A DNA stretch of 20,274 nucleotides, taken from Hyphomicrobium_A sp041659545. Its GTDB lineage: Bacteria; Pseudomonadota; Alphaproteobacteria; Rhizobiales; Hyphomicrobiaceae. The notes beneath the pieces were generated by a model. That model was not told the DNA's origin, did no database searches, and saw only the letters and a program-made list of their open reading frames with translations. How positions within the stretch are numbered: position 1 is the stretch's first letter; each line of letters begins with the position of its first letter. The translations under genes were made by a program, and so were the position numbers. Shown here piece by piece: positions 1 through 8,830 of this stretch. Location of the stretch: positions 1-20,274 of the forward strand of contig JBAZYB010000043.1 of NCBI GenBank assembly GCA_041659545.1, in the 5' to 3' direction.

Positions 1-1
1 G

Positions 2-1246
2 TGGCGCGTTCCCGACAAGGAATGGCTCTTGCAGCAGCTGCGCGCAGCCATGGCAGGAATGCCTGGCATCGAGTTCGCCTTCACGCAGCCAATCGAGATG
101 CGTACTTCCGAAATGCTCACCGGCGCACGCGGCGACTTGGCGGTCAAGATCTTCGGGCCAGACCTCAAGGTGCTTGGCGATCTCGCTGGGCGTGTGCAAT
201 CGGCGATCTCCAGCGTCAAAGGCGCCGCGGAGGTGTTCACCGCCTCCAACGACACGGTTGACTACCTGCAGATCGACATGGACCGCCTGATGGCGGGGCG
301 CACCGGCCTCTCGGTTACCAGCATCGAGGACGAGCTCCGGGCGCTCTTGGAAGGCACGCCTGTAGGCGTGGTGGCAGAAGCGCAGCGACGCACCAACATT
401 GTGATCCGCGGCCCCCAGACACTGCGCGAAGCCCCAGAGCTGTTCATGCAGAGCCAGCTCGCGGCTCCTGACGGCGGCCTCGTTCGGATCGGCGATGTCG
501 CGCAACTGCGCCGCACCGCAGGCGCGGTGAAGGTCGATCGCGAGAATGCCTCGCGCTTTGCAATCGTGCAGGCCTATGTCTCCGGCCGCGATCTCGTCGG
601 CTTCGTCGAGGACGCGCAAAAAGCGGTCGCCGACAAAGTCGCCCTGCCTGCCGGTTATCACCTCGTCTGGGGTGGGGAGTTCGAGAACCAGCGGCGCGCT
701 GCTGCCAGGCTCGCCGTCGTGGTGCCGATTGCGCTCGGGCTGATCTTTCTCGTCCTGTTCGCCACGCTCAGATCCATACGTCAGTCGGTGCTGATCCTCG
801 CCAATGTTCCCTTCGCGCTCGTCGGCGGTGTCCTCGCGCTGTGGGTTGCAGGCGAATACCTCTCAGTGCCAGCATCGGTTGGCTTCATCGCACTTCTCGG
901 CATCGCCGTGCTCAACGGCCTCGTGCTCGTCAGCTACTTCAACCAATTGCTGGCCGGCGGCATGCCGCTCGGGCAGGTGGTATTCGAGGGATCGCTGCGG
1001 CGGCTCAGGCCTGTCTTGATGACGGCAAGCATCGCCGCCTTTGGCCTCGTGCCATTGCTCTATGCCAACGGCCCCGGTTCCGAAATCCAGAAGCCGCTCG
1101 CCATCGTGGTCATCGGCGGCCTCGCTACCTCGACTCTGCTCACGCTGCTGCTGCTGCCGATCCTGTTCCGCCGCTTCGGCTCTGCGCTGCCCGCAACTCA
1201 AACCGAAGCAAGGACGCTGGCATGGACCAATCCGCTTGCAAGTTGA
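2..1246 (+). CDS. CzcA/CusA-type heavy-metal RND efflux pump, C-terminal part (5' truncated by window)
   Basis: The reading frame is open from base 2 with no start, so about the last 414 codons of a protein that is normally about 1,030-1,060 residues are present. It is the inner-membrane proton/metal antiporter subunit of a tripartite efflux complex, which exports divalent or monovalent metal ions (Co/Zn/Cd or Cu/Ag). What is seen is the second periplasmic pore domain (GDLAVKIFGPDL near base 130, a typical heavy-metal RND strand), followed from about base 700 by a run of about five hydrophobic helices containing LRPVLMTASIAAFGLVP, a hallmark of the family's last transmembrane bundle. The metal cannot be assigned because the N-terminal half, including the selectivity residues of TM4, lies outside the window. 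The next gene overlaps its 3' end, which implies an operon. Confidence 0.93.
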   Translation, partial: WRVPDKEWLLQQLRAAMAGMPGIEFAFTQPIEMRTSEMLTGARGDLAVKIFGPDLKVLGDLAGRVQSAISSVKGAAEVFTASNDTVDYLQIDMDRLMAGRTGLSVTSIEDELRALLEGTPVGVVAEAQRRTNIVIRGPQTLREAPELFMQSQLAAPDGGLVRIGDVAQLRRTAGAVKVDRENASRFAIVQAYVSGRDLVGFVEDAQKAVADKVALPAGYHLVWGGEFENQRRAAARLAVVVPIALGLIFLVLFATLRSIRQSVLILANVPFALVGGVLALWVAGEYLSVPASVGFIALLGIAVLNGLVLVSYFNQLLAGGMPLGQVVFEGSLRRLRPVLMTASIAAFGLVPLLYANGPGSEIQKPLAIVVIGGLATSTLLTLLLLPILFRRFGSALPATQTEARTLAWTNPLAS

Positions 1247-1566
1247 CGCTCGTCTATCCGCCGGACGTAGAAGACACCATCATCGAGCTGATGCTCGGCA
1301 TCGAGCCGGCGCTCGGGGGGTTCACGACGTGGCTCGCCGAGGGACACGGTCACGACTTTGCCACGGCGAGTGTCCGCGAGCGCGTCCGCGGCCGCGTCAT
1401 GCGCGCCCTGCTCGCTGTTGTCGTGCCGCGCGCGCGCGTACCCGCAATCCTGGAGGAAGTGCGCACCAAAGCCGCAATCGTGAACATCGCCTATTGGATC
1501 GAGCCGGTCGAAGCATTCGGTCTCCTGACCCCCGTCGAAACCGCCGCACACCCAGCGGCAGCATAG
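1222..1566 (+). CDS. DUF3240 family protein, accessory of metal RND efflux operon
   Basis: This 114-residue protein starts at an ATG inside the last codons of the pump gene (25-bp overlap, different frame), so translation is probably coupled. It matches my memory of DUF3240: an opening strand LTLVYPP, a G-F-T-T segment, a histidine-rich GHGHDF at residues 41-46 and a C-terminal YWIEPVEAFG strand. Members of the family are small, soluble, probably ferredoxin-like proteins encoded directly after czcA/cusA genes. The exact role is not established. The GHGHDF motif could bind metal and suggests a sensing or modulating role for the pump, but that is inference. No signal peptide is visible, so a cytoplasmic location is likely. 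Confidence 0.85.
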   Translation: MDQSACKLTLVYPPDVEDTIIELMLGIEPALGGFTTWLAEGHGHDFATASVRERVRGRVMRALLAVVVPRARVPAILEEVRTKAAIVNIAYWIEPVEAFGLLTPVETAAHPAAA

Positions 1567-1576
1567 GGATCGGTAC

Positions 1577-1789
1577 ATGCTTGCGGCCTTCTCGCTATCG
1601 AGCCTGCTGGTAATCGTCGCCAACACGGTGCTCTTTGTCGGTGCCGGGGCGGTTGCTGTGTGGGCGGCGCGCCAGCCCGACCAGATCTCCTCGCTCATCG
1701 CCGGTCTCATGGAAGGCCAGGACGCGCCCGCGTCAACAGGCGAACAGCGCCCGCCAACGAGCGACGCTCGGCCACGTACCGAGGAATAA
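1577..1789 (+). CDS. small single-pass membrane protein, unknown function
   Basis: This 70-residue ORF begins 10 bp after the DUF3240 stop, with AGGGA at 1565-1569 seven bases before its ATG, which is good spacing for a Shine-Dalgarno. Residues 1-32 form one long hydrophobic segment (LLVIVANTVLFVGAGAVAVW). The rest is short, polar and Pro/Glu/Arg-rich, ending PRTEE. I do not recognise a family. The close spacing and ribosome-binding site argue that it is a real third gene of the efflux operon. A small membrane partner of the pump is possible but unproven. Chance ORFs of this length are common at this GC content, which limits confidence. Confidence 0.6.
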   Translation: MLAAFSLSSLLVIVANTVLFVGAGAVAVWAARQPDQISSLIAGLMEGQDAPASTGEQRPPTSDARPRTEE

Positions 1790-1812
1790 GGGCCGTTCGT
1801 CGACGCCTTCGT

Positions 1813-1839
1813 CCGCACTGCCCTCACTGGAAAGTGCGG
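1813..1839 (+). terminator. possible hairpin terminator after the efflux operon
   Basis: CCGCACT (1813-1819) pairs perfectly with AGTGCGG (1833-1839) across a 13-nt loop, 24 bp after the last stop of the efflux operon and upstream of the TetR promoter region. No T-run follows, so it is at best a weak intrinsic terminator or an RNA 3'-end structure. Confidence 0.35.
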
Positions 1840-1882
1840 GTGAAACGCGCCGATTGACGCGGATCATGCGGGAAATCCACGA

Positions 1883-1902
1883 TACATGATGGAAATCATA
1901 TA
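1883..1902. promoter_or_regulatory. palindromic operator upstream of tetR gene
   Basis: The site reads TACATGATGGAAATCATATA: inverted arms TAYATGAT and ATCATRTA around a 4-bp centre. Almost the same sequence, in opposite orientation, lies upstream of the dehydrogenase at 2615-2634. TetR-family proteins bind palindromes of about this size, so this is inferred to be the autoregulatory site of the repressor encoded at 1986. TATAAG at 1899-1904 could be a -10 element overlapping the right arm. Confidence 0.75.
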
Positions 1903-1985
1903 AGAGGATGACCATATCCGGTGAATCGCGTGGCATCGCCGCTGCGCGACCGAGGGAAAAAACGCGAAAGCTAGGGAGAACAACC

Positions 1986-2573
1986 ATGCCGCGTGTTTCA
2001 AAGAAGCAGGCGGAGGCAAACCACGGCGCGGTGATCGCGGCTGCTGCCCGCCTCTTCAAAGCGCGCGGCATCAACGGCGTCAGTCTGCCCGCCCTGATGG
2101 CCGAAGCTGGGCTCACGCATGGCGCTTTCTACGGGCACTTCAAATCTAAGGACGATCTCGCGGTCGCGGCGTGCGAACATGCGTTCGCCGAGAAGGGCGC
2201 CCTTTACGATGACATCTGCACCCGACACCAGGGCGATAAGCGCGCGGCCCTGTCCGAATTCGTCGATCGCTACACAGCCAAAACGCATCGCGACCAGCCG
2301 GCGCTGGGCTGCCCCGTGGCCGCATTGGCCGACGACGCCTCACGCGAGGAATTCAAGGGTCCGGTGCGCAAAGCCTTCGCCGCGGGTCTGGAAAACATGG
2401 TTCAGGGCGTCCTGGGCATGCTGGGCGGACGCGGCAGGGGCAAACTGCGCGATGATGCCCTGGCCGACGTAGCGCTTCTCGTCGGCGCGCTGGTCCTGGC
2501 GCGCGCCACCAAGGGACAGCCGATCTCCGAAGAAGTCCTGCACGCAGCGCGCAAGGCCATCCTCACCGACTAA
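1986..2573 (+). CDS. TetR/AcrR family transcriptional regulator
   Basis: This is a 195-residue repressor. The start is ATG 1986 because AGGGAG at 1973-1978 sits seven bases upstream. An upstream in-frame ATG at 1908 has no suitable Shine-Dalgarno and lies only five bases after the operator. Residues 14-58 form the classic TetR DNA-binding domain, with GVSLPALMAEAGLTHGAFYG and the closing HFKSKDDL. The C-terminal half is the helical ligand and dimer domain and contains GCPVAALADD. Three cysteines (C63, C78, C109) might allow thiol or electrophile sensing, although the ligand is unknown. It sits in the same orientation just before a dehydrogenase gene, and matching palindromes precede both genes. 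The simplest model is autorepression plus repression of the dehydrogenase. Confidence 0.93.
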   Translation: MPRVSKKQAEANHGAVIAAAARLFKARGINGVSLPALMAEAGLTHGAFYGHFKSKDDLAVAACEHAFAEKGALYDDICTRHQGDKRAALSEFVDRYTAKTHRDQPALGCPVAALADDASREEFKGPVRKAFAAGLENMVQGVLGMLGGRGRGKLRDDALADVALLVGALVLARATKGQPISEEVLHAARKAILTD

Positions 2574-2592
2574 TCTGTACGCGGGCCGGGAC

Positions 2593-2622
2593 TTGTTAAT
2601 GGCGCACGCCAGTTTATATGAT
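2593..2622 (+). promoter_or_regulatory. probable sigma70-type promoter of the dehydrogenase gene
   Basis: TTGTTA (2593-2598) and TATGAT (2617-2622) are spaced by 18 bp. The -10 hexamer lies inside the palindrome at 2615-2634, so a bound repressor would block RNA polymerase. This is assigned by eye from hexamer similarity only. Confidence 0.5.
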
Positions 2623-2634
2623 GGATATCATGTA
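2615..2634. promoter_or_regulatory. palindromic operator upstream of SDR gene
   Basis: TATATGATGGATATCATGTA has the arms TATATGAT and ATCATGTA around GGAT. Read on the other strand, it matches the operator at 1883-1902 at all outer-arm positions, which is strong evidence for one shared DNA-binding protein. It ends 17 bp before the start codon and covers the likely -10 element. Confidence 0.78.
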
Positions 2635-2651
2635 AATGGAGAAGGGATGCT

Positions 2652-3464
2652 ATGATGGCCATCAGCAGCAAGGGCAAGGCTCTCGTCACGGGAGCCTCGA
2701 CGGGCATCGGCGCTATATACGCCGATCGTCTCGCCAAGCGCGGATTTGACCTTGTCGTCGTTGCGCGCAACGAGAAGCAACTGCGTGAGCTTGCAGCGCG
2801 CATCGAGAGCGGCACAGGGCGAAGCGTCGAGGTGCTGCCGGCCGATCTCAGCAAAGAGGCCGACCTGCAAGTCGTAGAGCAAAAGGTCATCGGTGATCCC
2901 GACCTGACGCTGCTCGTCAACAATGCGGGCATTGCCGGCAGCGCGAAGCTCGCCGACGACGATCTCGAGGAGATCGACAACATCATCAAGCTGAACATCC
3001 TTGCCTTGACCCATCTTTCGGCTGCCGCCGCAAAGAGTTTCGCTGCCAGGGGGAGGGGGACGATCATTAATATCGCCTCCGTGCTCGGCCTCATTCCCGA
3101 ACGCTTCAACGCGACCTACTCTGCATCCAAGGCCTACGTTCTCGCACTTACCCAATCGCTCAACGTCGAATTGCAGGGGAGCGGCGTCAAGGTGCAGGCG
3201 GTGTTGCCCGGAGCGACACGCACGGAGATTTGGCAGCGCTCAGGCCACGACGTGAACGCGCTGCCGGCCGAGATGGTCATGGATGCCGATGAGATGGTCG
3301 ACGCCGCGCTCGCCGGGCTCGATCAGGGTGAACTCGTCACCATTCCCTCGCTTCCCGATGTCAGCGACTGGAAGCGGTTCGAAGACGCGCGCGGGGCGCT
3401 GGCACCGAACCTGTCGCTGCAGCACGCAGCCACGCGCTACAAACACCAACGCCCCGCGGCGTAG
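2652..3464 (+). CDS. short-chain dehydrogenase/reductase (classical SDR)
   Basis: This is a 270-residue NAD(P)-dependent oxidoreductase of the Rossmann-fold SDR family. The cofactor loop TGASTGIG is at residues 13-20. NNAG is at 90-93, the catalytic Ser is near 143 (NIASVLG), and the YxxxK pair is Tyr156/Lys160 in TYSASK. Arg39 in VVARN after the second strand favours NADP(H). AGAAGG at 2640-2645 serves either ATG 2652 or ATG 2655, so the start is uncertain by one codon. The substrate cannot be told from sequence. A repressible promoter controlled by the preceding TetR protein suggests a role in detoxifying or metabolising an inducing carbonyl compound, which is inference. It is convergent with the aldo/keto reductase. 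Confidence 0.93.
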   Translation: MMAISSKGKALVTGASTGIGAIYADRLAKRGFDLVVVARNEKQLRELAARIESGTGRSVEVLPADLSKEADLQVVEQKVIGDPDLTLLVNNAGIAGSAKLADDDLEEIDNIIKLNILALTHLSAAAAKSFAARGRGTIINIASVLGLIPERFNATYSASKAYVLALTQSLNVELQGSGVKVQAVLPGATRTEIWQRSGHDVNALPAEMVMDADEMVDAALAGLDQGELVTIPSLPDVSDWKRFEDARGALAPNLSLQHAATRYKHQRPAA

Positions 3465-3473
3465 AAATGATAA

Positions 3474-3498
3474 AGGGAGCGCACACGCGGCGCTCCCT
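3474..3498. terminator. bidirectional hairpin terminator between convergent genes
   Basis: AGGGAGCGC (3474-3482) and GCGCTCCCT (3490-3498) form a perfect 9-bp stem with a 7-nt loop, placed in the 57 bp between the convergent SDR and aldo/keto reductase stops. Read on the minus strand it is followed by TTTATCATTTC, a modest T-rich tail. The plus-strand side lacks one. Confidence 0.75.
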
Positions 3499-3521
3499 CG
3501 TCATCCTTCAAAGTTGCGCGA

Positions 3522-4550
3522 TCACACCGGCGGCGGATTGCGCTCGGTGAACGTGCCCCGCTGATGCCAATAGGGGTAGATCAGCGGCACCTCGCTCGCC
3601 TTGTCGAGCTTCTCCATCTGCTCCTTGGTGAGCTTCCAGCCAACCGCGCCGAGGTTCTGCTTCAGCTGCTCCTCGTTGCGCGCGCCGATGACGATCGTCG
3701 ACACCGTCGGCCGCTGTAGCAGCCAGTTCAGCGCGATTTGCGCGATCGTCTTGCCGGTCTCCGCCGCCACCTCGTCGAGCGCATCGACAACCTTGAACAG
3801 GTATTCGTCGTCGACCTGCGGTCCGAACTCGGCCGAGTCGTGCAGCCGGCTCTGCTTTGGAATGCCCGTGCCGCGGCGGATCTTGCCGGTGAGACGTCCC
3901 CAGCCGAGCGGGCTCCACACCACGGCGCCAAGCCCTTCTTCCACGCCCAGCGGCATCAGCTCCCATTCGTACTCGCGTCCGATGAGCGAGTAATACGTCT
4001 GGTTGGCGACATAGCGCGGATAGCCGTACTTATCGGCGACACCGAGCGCCTTCATGATGTGCCAGCCGGAGAAGTTCGACACGCCCGTATAGCGGATCTT
4101 GCCAGCGCGCACGAGCGTATCGAGCGTCGAGAGAACCTCCTCCGGAGGCGTCATGGCATCGTATGCGTGCAGTTGGAACAGATCGATGTGATCGGTCTGC
4201 AACCGCTTCAGCTGTTCATCGACCGACTTGATGAGGTGCGAGCGCGATGACCCGACGTTGTTGGGCTCGTCGTCAAAGCGGAATGTCGCCTTCGTCGAGA
4301 CGATGCAGCGGTCGCGCTTGCCCTTCATCGCCTCGCCGAGAATGCTCTCCGACTCGCCCGCCGAGTAGATGTCGGCCGTATCGAACATTGACACGCCCGC
4401 ATCGATGCAGATGTCGAGCAGTCGGCGCGCTTCCGCGACATCGGTCGAACCCCACGCGGCGAAGAGCTTGCCCTTGCCGCCGAAAGTTCCTGTGCCGAAG
4501 CTCAACACGGGCACGTTGAATCCTGATGCACCGAGACGTCGGTATTCCAT
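3522..4550 (-). CDS. aldo/keto reductase
   Basis: This 342-residue NADPH-dependent (beta/alpha)8-barrel oxidoreductase reduces aldehydes or ketones to alcohols. The start is the ATG of MEYRRLGASGFNVP at 4550, the usual N-terminus of this family, with AGGA nine bases upstream. The reading frame continues open far upstream, antisense to the patatin gene, but that part has no family character. The catalytic tetrad is visible: Asp57 and Tyr62 in FDTADIY, Lys87 in STKATF and His128 in QLHAYD. The C-terminal half has the cofactor region IVIGARNEEQLKQNLGAVGW. It resembles the YajO/AKR-12-like group of plant and bacterial proteins. It is divergent from the patatin gene and shares a 186-bp intergenic region with it. 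Confidence 0.94.
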   Translation of the reverse strand: MEYRRLGASGFNVPVLSFGTGTFGGKGKLFAAWGSTDVAEARRLLDICIDAGVSMFDTADIYSAGESESILGEAMKGKRDRCIVSTKATFRFDDEPNNVGSSRSHLIKSVDEQLKRLQTDHIDLFQLHAYDAMTPPEEVLSTLDTLVRAGKIRYTGVSNFSGWHIMKALGVADKYGYPRYVANQTYYSLIGREYEWELMPLGVEEGLGAVVWSPLGWGRLTGKIRRGTGIPKQSRLHDSAEFGPQVDDEYLFKVVDALDEVAAETGKTIAQIALNWLLQRPTVSTIVIGARNEEQLKQNLGAVGWKLTKEQMEKLDKASEVPLIYPYWHQRGTFTERNPPPV

Positions 4551-4662
4551 GGTTGCAGTTCCTGCGCTGGGTTGGGTCGGCGGCATCTTGCCTCTAACGC
4601 ACCGACAGGAAAACCCCTCCAGCTGCCGCCATCGGCCGCGGCGACGGCCCCTTGTAATTGCG

Positions 4663-4690
4663 GGGCGCTCTTCGGGGTTTGTTAGCGCCC
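4663..4690. repeat. inverted repeat in the divergent AKR/patatin promoter region
   Basis: GGGCGCT (4663-4669) and AGCGCCC (4684-4690) are perfect inverted arms 14 bp apart, lying 47 bp before the patatin start. It could be an operator or a 5'-leader stem. At this GC content a 7-bp inverted repeat may also be chance. Confidence 0.3.
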
Positions 4691-4736
4691 AGGGAGACAA
4701 GATCTGCCCCCAAAAGAGTAACCGGCGGAGTTCGTG

Positions 4737-5792
4737 ATGCAATTGAACGACCCAGCCACCAGTACCACGGTCGGCCGCCGCGAACTGATGCTGACGGCCG
4801 CCGCAGTACTGGCGGCCTCGAGCCTGCCCGTGCGCGCCCAGGCGACGAGCAATGAGCTTCCTCACGCAAACGTAAGCTTCGAAGACGGCCTGGCCATCCC
4901 GATTCCCGCCGATCCCTCGCTCGGTAAGGGCAAGGACCGCGCCCTGGTGCTCGGCGGCGGAGGCGAATACTTCGCCGCCTGGATGCTCGGCTTCATGCAT
5001 GGCCTGCACGAAAATGGCGTCGGCTATGAAATGCCCGACGTGATCATCGGCACCTCGGCCGGCTCCATCGTCGGCAGCTCGATTGCTGGCGGCCACCTGC
5101 AGAAGCTGACGCGCGACTTCGACTTCTTCGGCGCCTTTCCCAAGCTGCTCGCAGCGCTCGTGCCGACGCCCAAGCCGAACCCCAGCCAGTTGCGCGCGCG
5201 TGAGCTGTGCAACACCGCCACCAATGCCAGCGTCGAAACAATCCAGGCCATTGGTCGTGGCGCCATGGCGGCGCGTAACTCGTCCGTCTCCCACTTGCAG
5301 GATATGATCATCGCCCTGACCGGCAACCTCAACTGGCCGAGCGATAAGTTTCATGCGGCCACAATGGATTGCTACACCGGCCAGCGCCTCGTCGTGTCGT
5401 CGAGCTCGAACGTGCCCATCTCCCACGCCGTCACAGCCAGCATGTCGCTGCCCGGCATCTTCGGCCCGACATGGGTCGCCGATCGCATCTGCATGGACGG
5501 CGGCATGGGGCCATCGAGCACCCATTCCGATCTCGTCGCGGGCGCCAAGCGCGTGGTTGTCGTATCGCTGACCGATGGACTGCCGGGAAGCGGTCCGCGC
5601 TTCTCCAGCATGCCCAATTCCATCCAGCAGGAGATGAAGGAACTGCAGGCCGCCGGCAGCAAGGCGCTGCTGATCGCGGCTAATCCCGGCAAGGTCAACC
5701 TCGTGTCGCCGGAAGAAATAGCTCCTGCCATGAAGCAGGGCTATGAGCGAGCCGCGGCAGAAGCCGAAAAAGTGAAGGCCTTCTGGGCCTGA
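4737..5792 (+). CDS. exported patatin-like phospholipase
   Basis: This is a 351-residue lipid acyl hydrolase with a Ser-Asp dyad. ATG 4737 is preferred over GTG 4734 because GGAG (4727-4730) is then six bases away. An N-terminal export signal is clear: GRRELMLTAAAVLAASSLPVRAQA (residues 13-36) carries a twin arginine followed by a hydrophobic stretch and an AxA-type cleavage site, so Tat export is plausible. The patatin core follows: glycine-rich oxyanion loop GGGG at 73-76, nucleophile elbow GTSAG with Ser107, and DGG with Asp254. This is about the minimal length for the family, without extra lipid-binding domains. Substrates are probably phospholipids or other acyl esters in the envelope. 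No partner gene is evident, and the flanking genes are metabolic. Confidence 0.9.
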   Translation: MQLNDPATSTTVGRRELMLTAAAVLAASSLPVRAQATSNELPHANVSFEDGLAIPIPADPSLGKGKDRALVLGGGGEYFAAWMLGFMHGLHENGVGYEMPDVIIGTSAGSIVGSSIAGGHLQKLTRDFDFFGAFPKLLAALVPTPKPNPSQLRARELCNTATNASVETIQAIGRGAMAARNSSVSHLQDMIIALTGNLNWPSDKFHAATMDCYTGQRLVVSSSSNVPISHAVTASMSLPGIFGPTWVADRICMDGGMGPSSTHSDLVAGAKRVVVVSLTDGLPGSGPRFSSMPNSIQQEMKELQAAGSKALLIAANPGKVNLVSPEEIAPAMKQGYERAAAEAEKVKAFWA

Positions 5793-5854
5793 GGCGTCGA
5801 ATTCTCGCCCTTGGCGGTCCCAGATGGGCTTTCGCGGGCCATACCGTTGCCATG

Positions 5855-5877
5855 CCAGCCGCTTAACCAGCCGCTTA
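5855..5877 (+). repeat. 11-bp tandem direct repeat upstream of tal
   Basis: CCAGCCGCTTA occurs twice (5855-5865 and 5867-5877), separated by a single A, giving a 12-bp period. It lies in the 228-bp non-coding stretch before the transaldolase. It may be a paired regulator site or a small duplication. Apart from this repeat and the gene's Shine-Dalgarno, I see nothing convincing in 5793-6008. Confidence 0.6.
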
Positions 5878-6020
5878 CACCGAAAAGGACTGCAGCGGCG
5901 CCACTTTGGCTACGATCAGCCGCGTGGATCCCGTGAGATATTCCGCTACAAGAGCATAGATTTTCCGCCACCGGCGGGGCAGAGATGTTCCGCGCGTACT
6001 ACGAGATTGGGGAGTATCCC

Positions 6021-7097
6021 GTGAAGGCGACGAAACAGCTGCACGACGCCGGCCAGAGCCTGTGGATCGACGACATCACTCGCGACATGCTCGATAGCGG
6101 GCGCCTCGCGAAAATGGTGGCCGATCTCTCGGTCACCGGCCTCACGTCCAATCCCACCATCTTCGAGAAGGCCATCGGCAAGGGCTCCGACTACGACGCC
6201 GCCGTCGAGCCGCTCGTGCGTAACGGCCTGAGTGACGAAGCGATGTTCTTCGAGCTGGCACTCGATGACCTGTCGCGCGCCGCCGATCTCTTTCTCCCCA
6301 TCTACAAGCGCACCGCCGGCGTTGACGGTTTCGTTTCGCTCGAGGTCTCGCCGCTTCTCGCCTACGATAGCGCCGCGACCATCGCCGAGGCCAAGCGCCT
6401 CTACGCCAAGGCCGCTCGCCCCAACCTGTTCATCAAGATCCCCGGCACCAAGGAAGGGCTTCCCGCCATCGAGGCCGCGACATTCGCCGGCGTGCCTGTC
6501 AACGTGACGCTACTGTTCTCGACCGCGGACTATCTCGCCGCCGCCGAAGCCTACATGCGAGGCCTGGAAAAGCGAATCGCCGCTGGCCTCGATCCAGATG
6601 TCCGCTCTGTCGCATCGGTGTTCATCAGCCGTTGGGATCGCGCCATCGTCGAGGAGGTGCCCGACGATCTGAAGAACCGCCTCGGTGTCGCCATCGGCCA
6701 GCACGCCTATCGCGCCTATCGCCAGCTCATCGCCTCCGATCGCTGGCAGCGGCTGGAGAATGCCGGCGCCCGTCCGCAGCGACTGCTATTCGCCAGCACG
6801 TCCAGTAAGGACAAGCGCGCCCGCGACACGCTCTACATCGAGGAGCTGGCGGCGCCCAATACCGTCAACACCATGCCTGAAGAAACGCTGCGCGCTTTCG
6901 CCGATCACGGAAAGCTCACCGGCGTACTCTCGGCCGATGGCGGAGATTGCGACGCCGTGTTGGCCGCCCACGACAAGGCGGGCGTCGACGTCGATGCGCT
7001 CGCCGCCAAGCTGCAAGCGGACGGCGCAAAGGCGTTCGTTGCATCTTGGCATGATCTCTTGAAGTCGATCGGCGCCAAGAGCAAAGCGCTGGCCTAG
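6021..7097 (+). CDS. tal: transaldolase
   Basis: This 358-residue enzyme of the non-oxidative pentose phosphate pathway moves a dihydroxyacetone unit from sedoheptulose-7-phosphate to glyceraldehyde-3-phosphate through a Schiff base. GTG 6021 is chosen as the start because GGGGAG (6009-6014) lies six bases upstream and the protein then begins KATKQLHDAGQSLWIDDI, as expected for this family. An ATG at 5985 would add 12 residues. The family motif TSNPTIFEKAI is at 42-52. Lys139 in NLFIKIPGTKEG is the Schiff-base lysine. NVTLLFS follows near 160. It belongs to the longer (about 360-380 residue) transaldolase class. The stop is TAG, and the isomerase gene follows 9 bp later in the same frame. Confidence 0.94.
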   Translation: MKATKQLHDAGQSLWIDDITRDMLDSGRLAKMVADLSVTGLTSNPTIFEKAIGKGSDYDAAVEPLVRNGLSDEAMFFELALDDLSRAADLFLPIYKRTAGVDGFVSLEVSPLLAYDSAATIAEAKRLYAKAARPNLFIKIPGTKEGLPAIEAATFAGVPVNVTLLFSTADYLAAAEAYMRGLEKRIAAGLDPDVRSVASVFISRWDRAIVEEVPDDLKNRLGVAIGQHAYRAYRQLIASDRWQRLENAGARPQRLLFASTSSKDKRARDTLYIEELAAPNTVNTMPEETLRAFADHGKLTGVLSADGGDCDAVLAAHDKAGVDVDALAAKLQADGAKAFVASWHDLLKSIGAKSKALA

Positions 7098-7106
7098 GGG
7101 ACACGC

Positions 7107-8753
<1,647 letters not shown>

Positions 8754-8789
8754 TGCGCACGTCGCTAATTCCAGCGTAATAGGCGCAAA

Positions 8790-8817
8790 TTGAACGATCC
8801 GGCGCACAGGATAGAAA
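8790..8817 (+). promoter_or_regulatory. candidate promoter of the choloylglycine hydrolase-family gene
   Basis: TTGAAC (8790-8795) and TAGAAA (8812-8817) are separated by 16 bp, each matching the sigma70 consensus at four of six positions. Transcription would begin around 8824, a few bases before the leader hairpin at 8831. The assignment is tentative. Confidence 0.35.
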
Positions 8818-8830
8818 GCAAACGTCGTTA

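Noticed and set aside
1908..1985. Upstream extension of the TetR protein from ATG 1908
   Set aside because: It has no Shine-Dalgarno at proper spacing and sits five bases from the operator. The extra residues are not TetR-like, and ATG 1986 has AGGGAG seven bases upstream.
4551..5525. Long minus-strand open frame continuous with the aldo/keto reductase, which would extend it by over 300 residues
   Set aside because: It is antisense to the patatin gene. The family's normal N-terminus (MEYRRLG) starts at 4550 with a Shine-Dalgarno, and the upstream translation has no recognisable domain.
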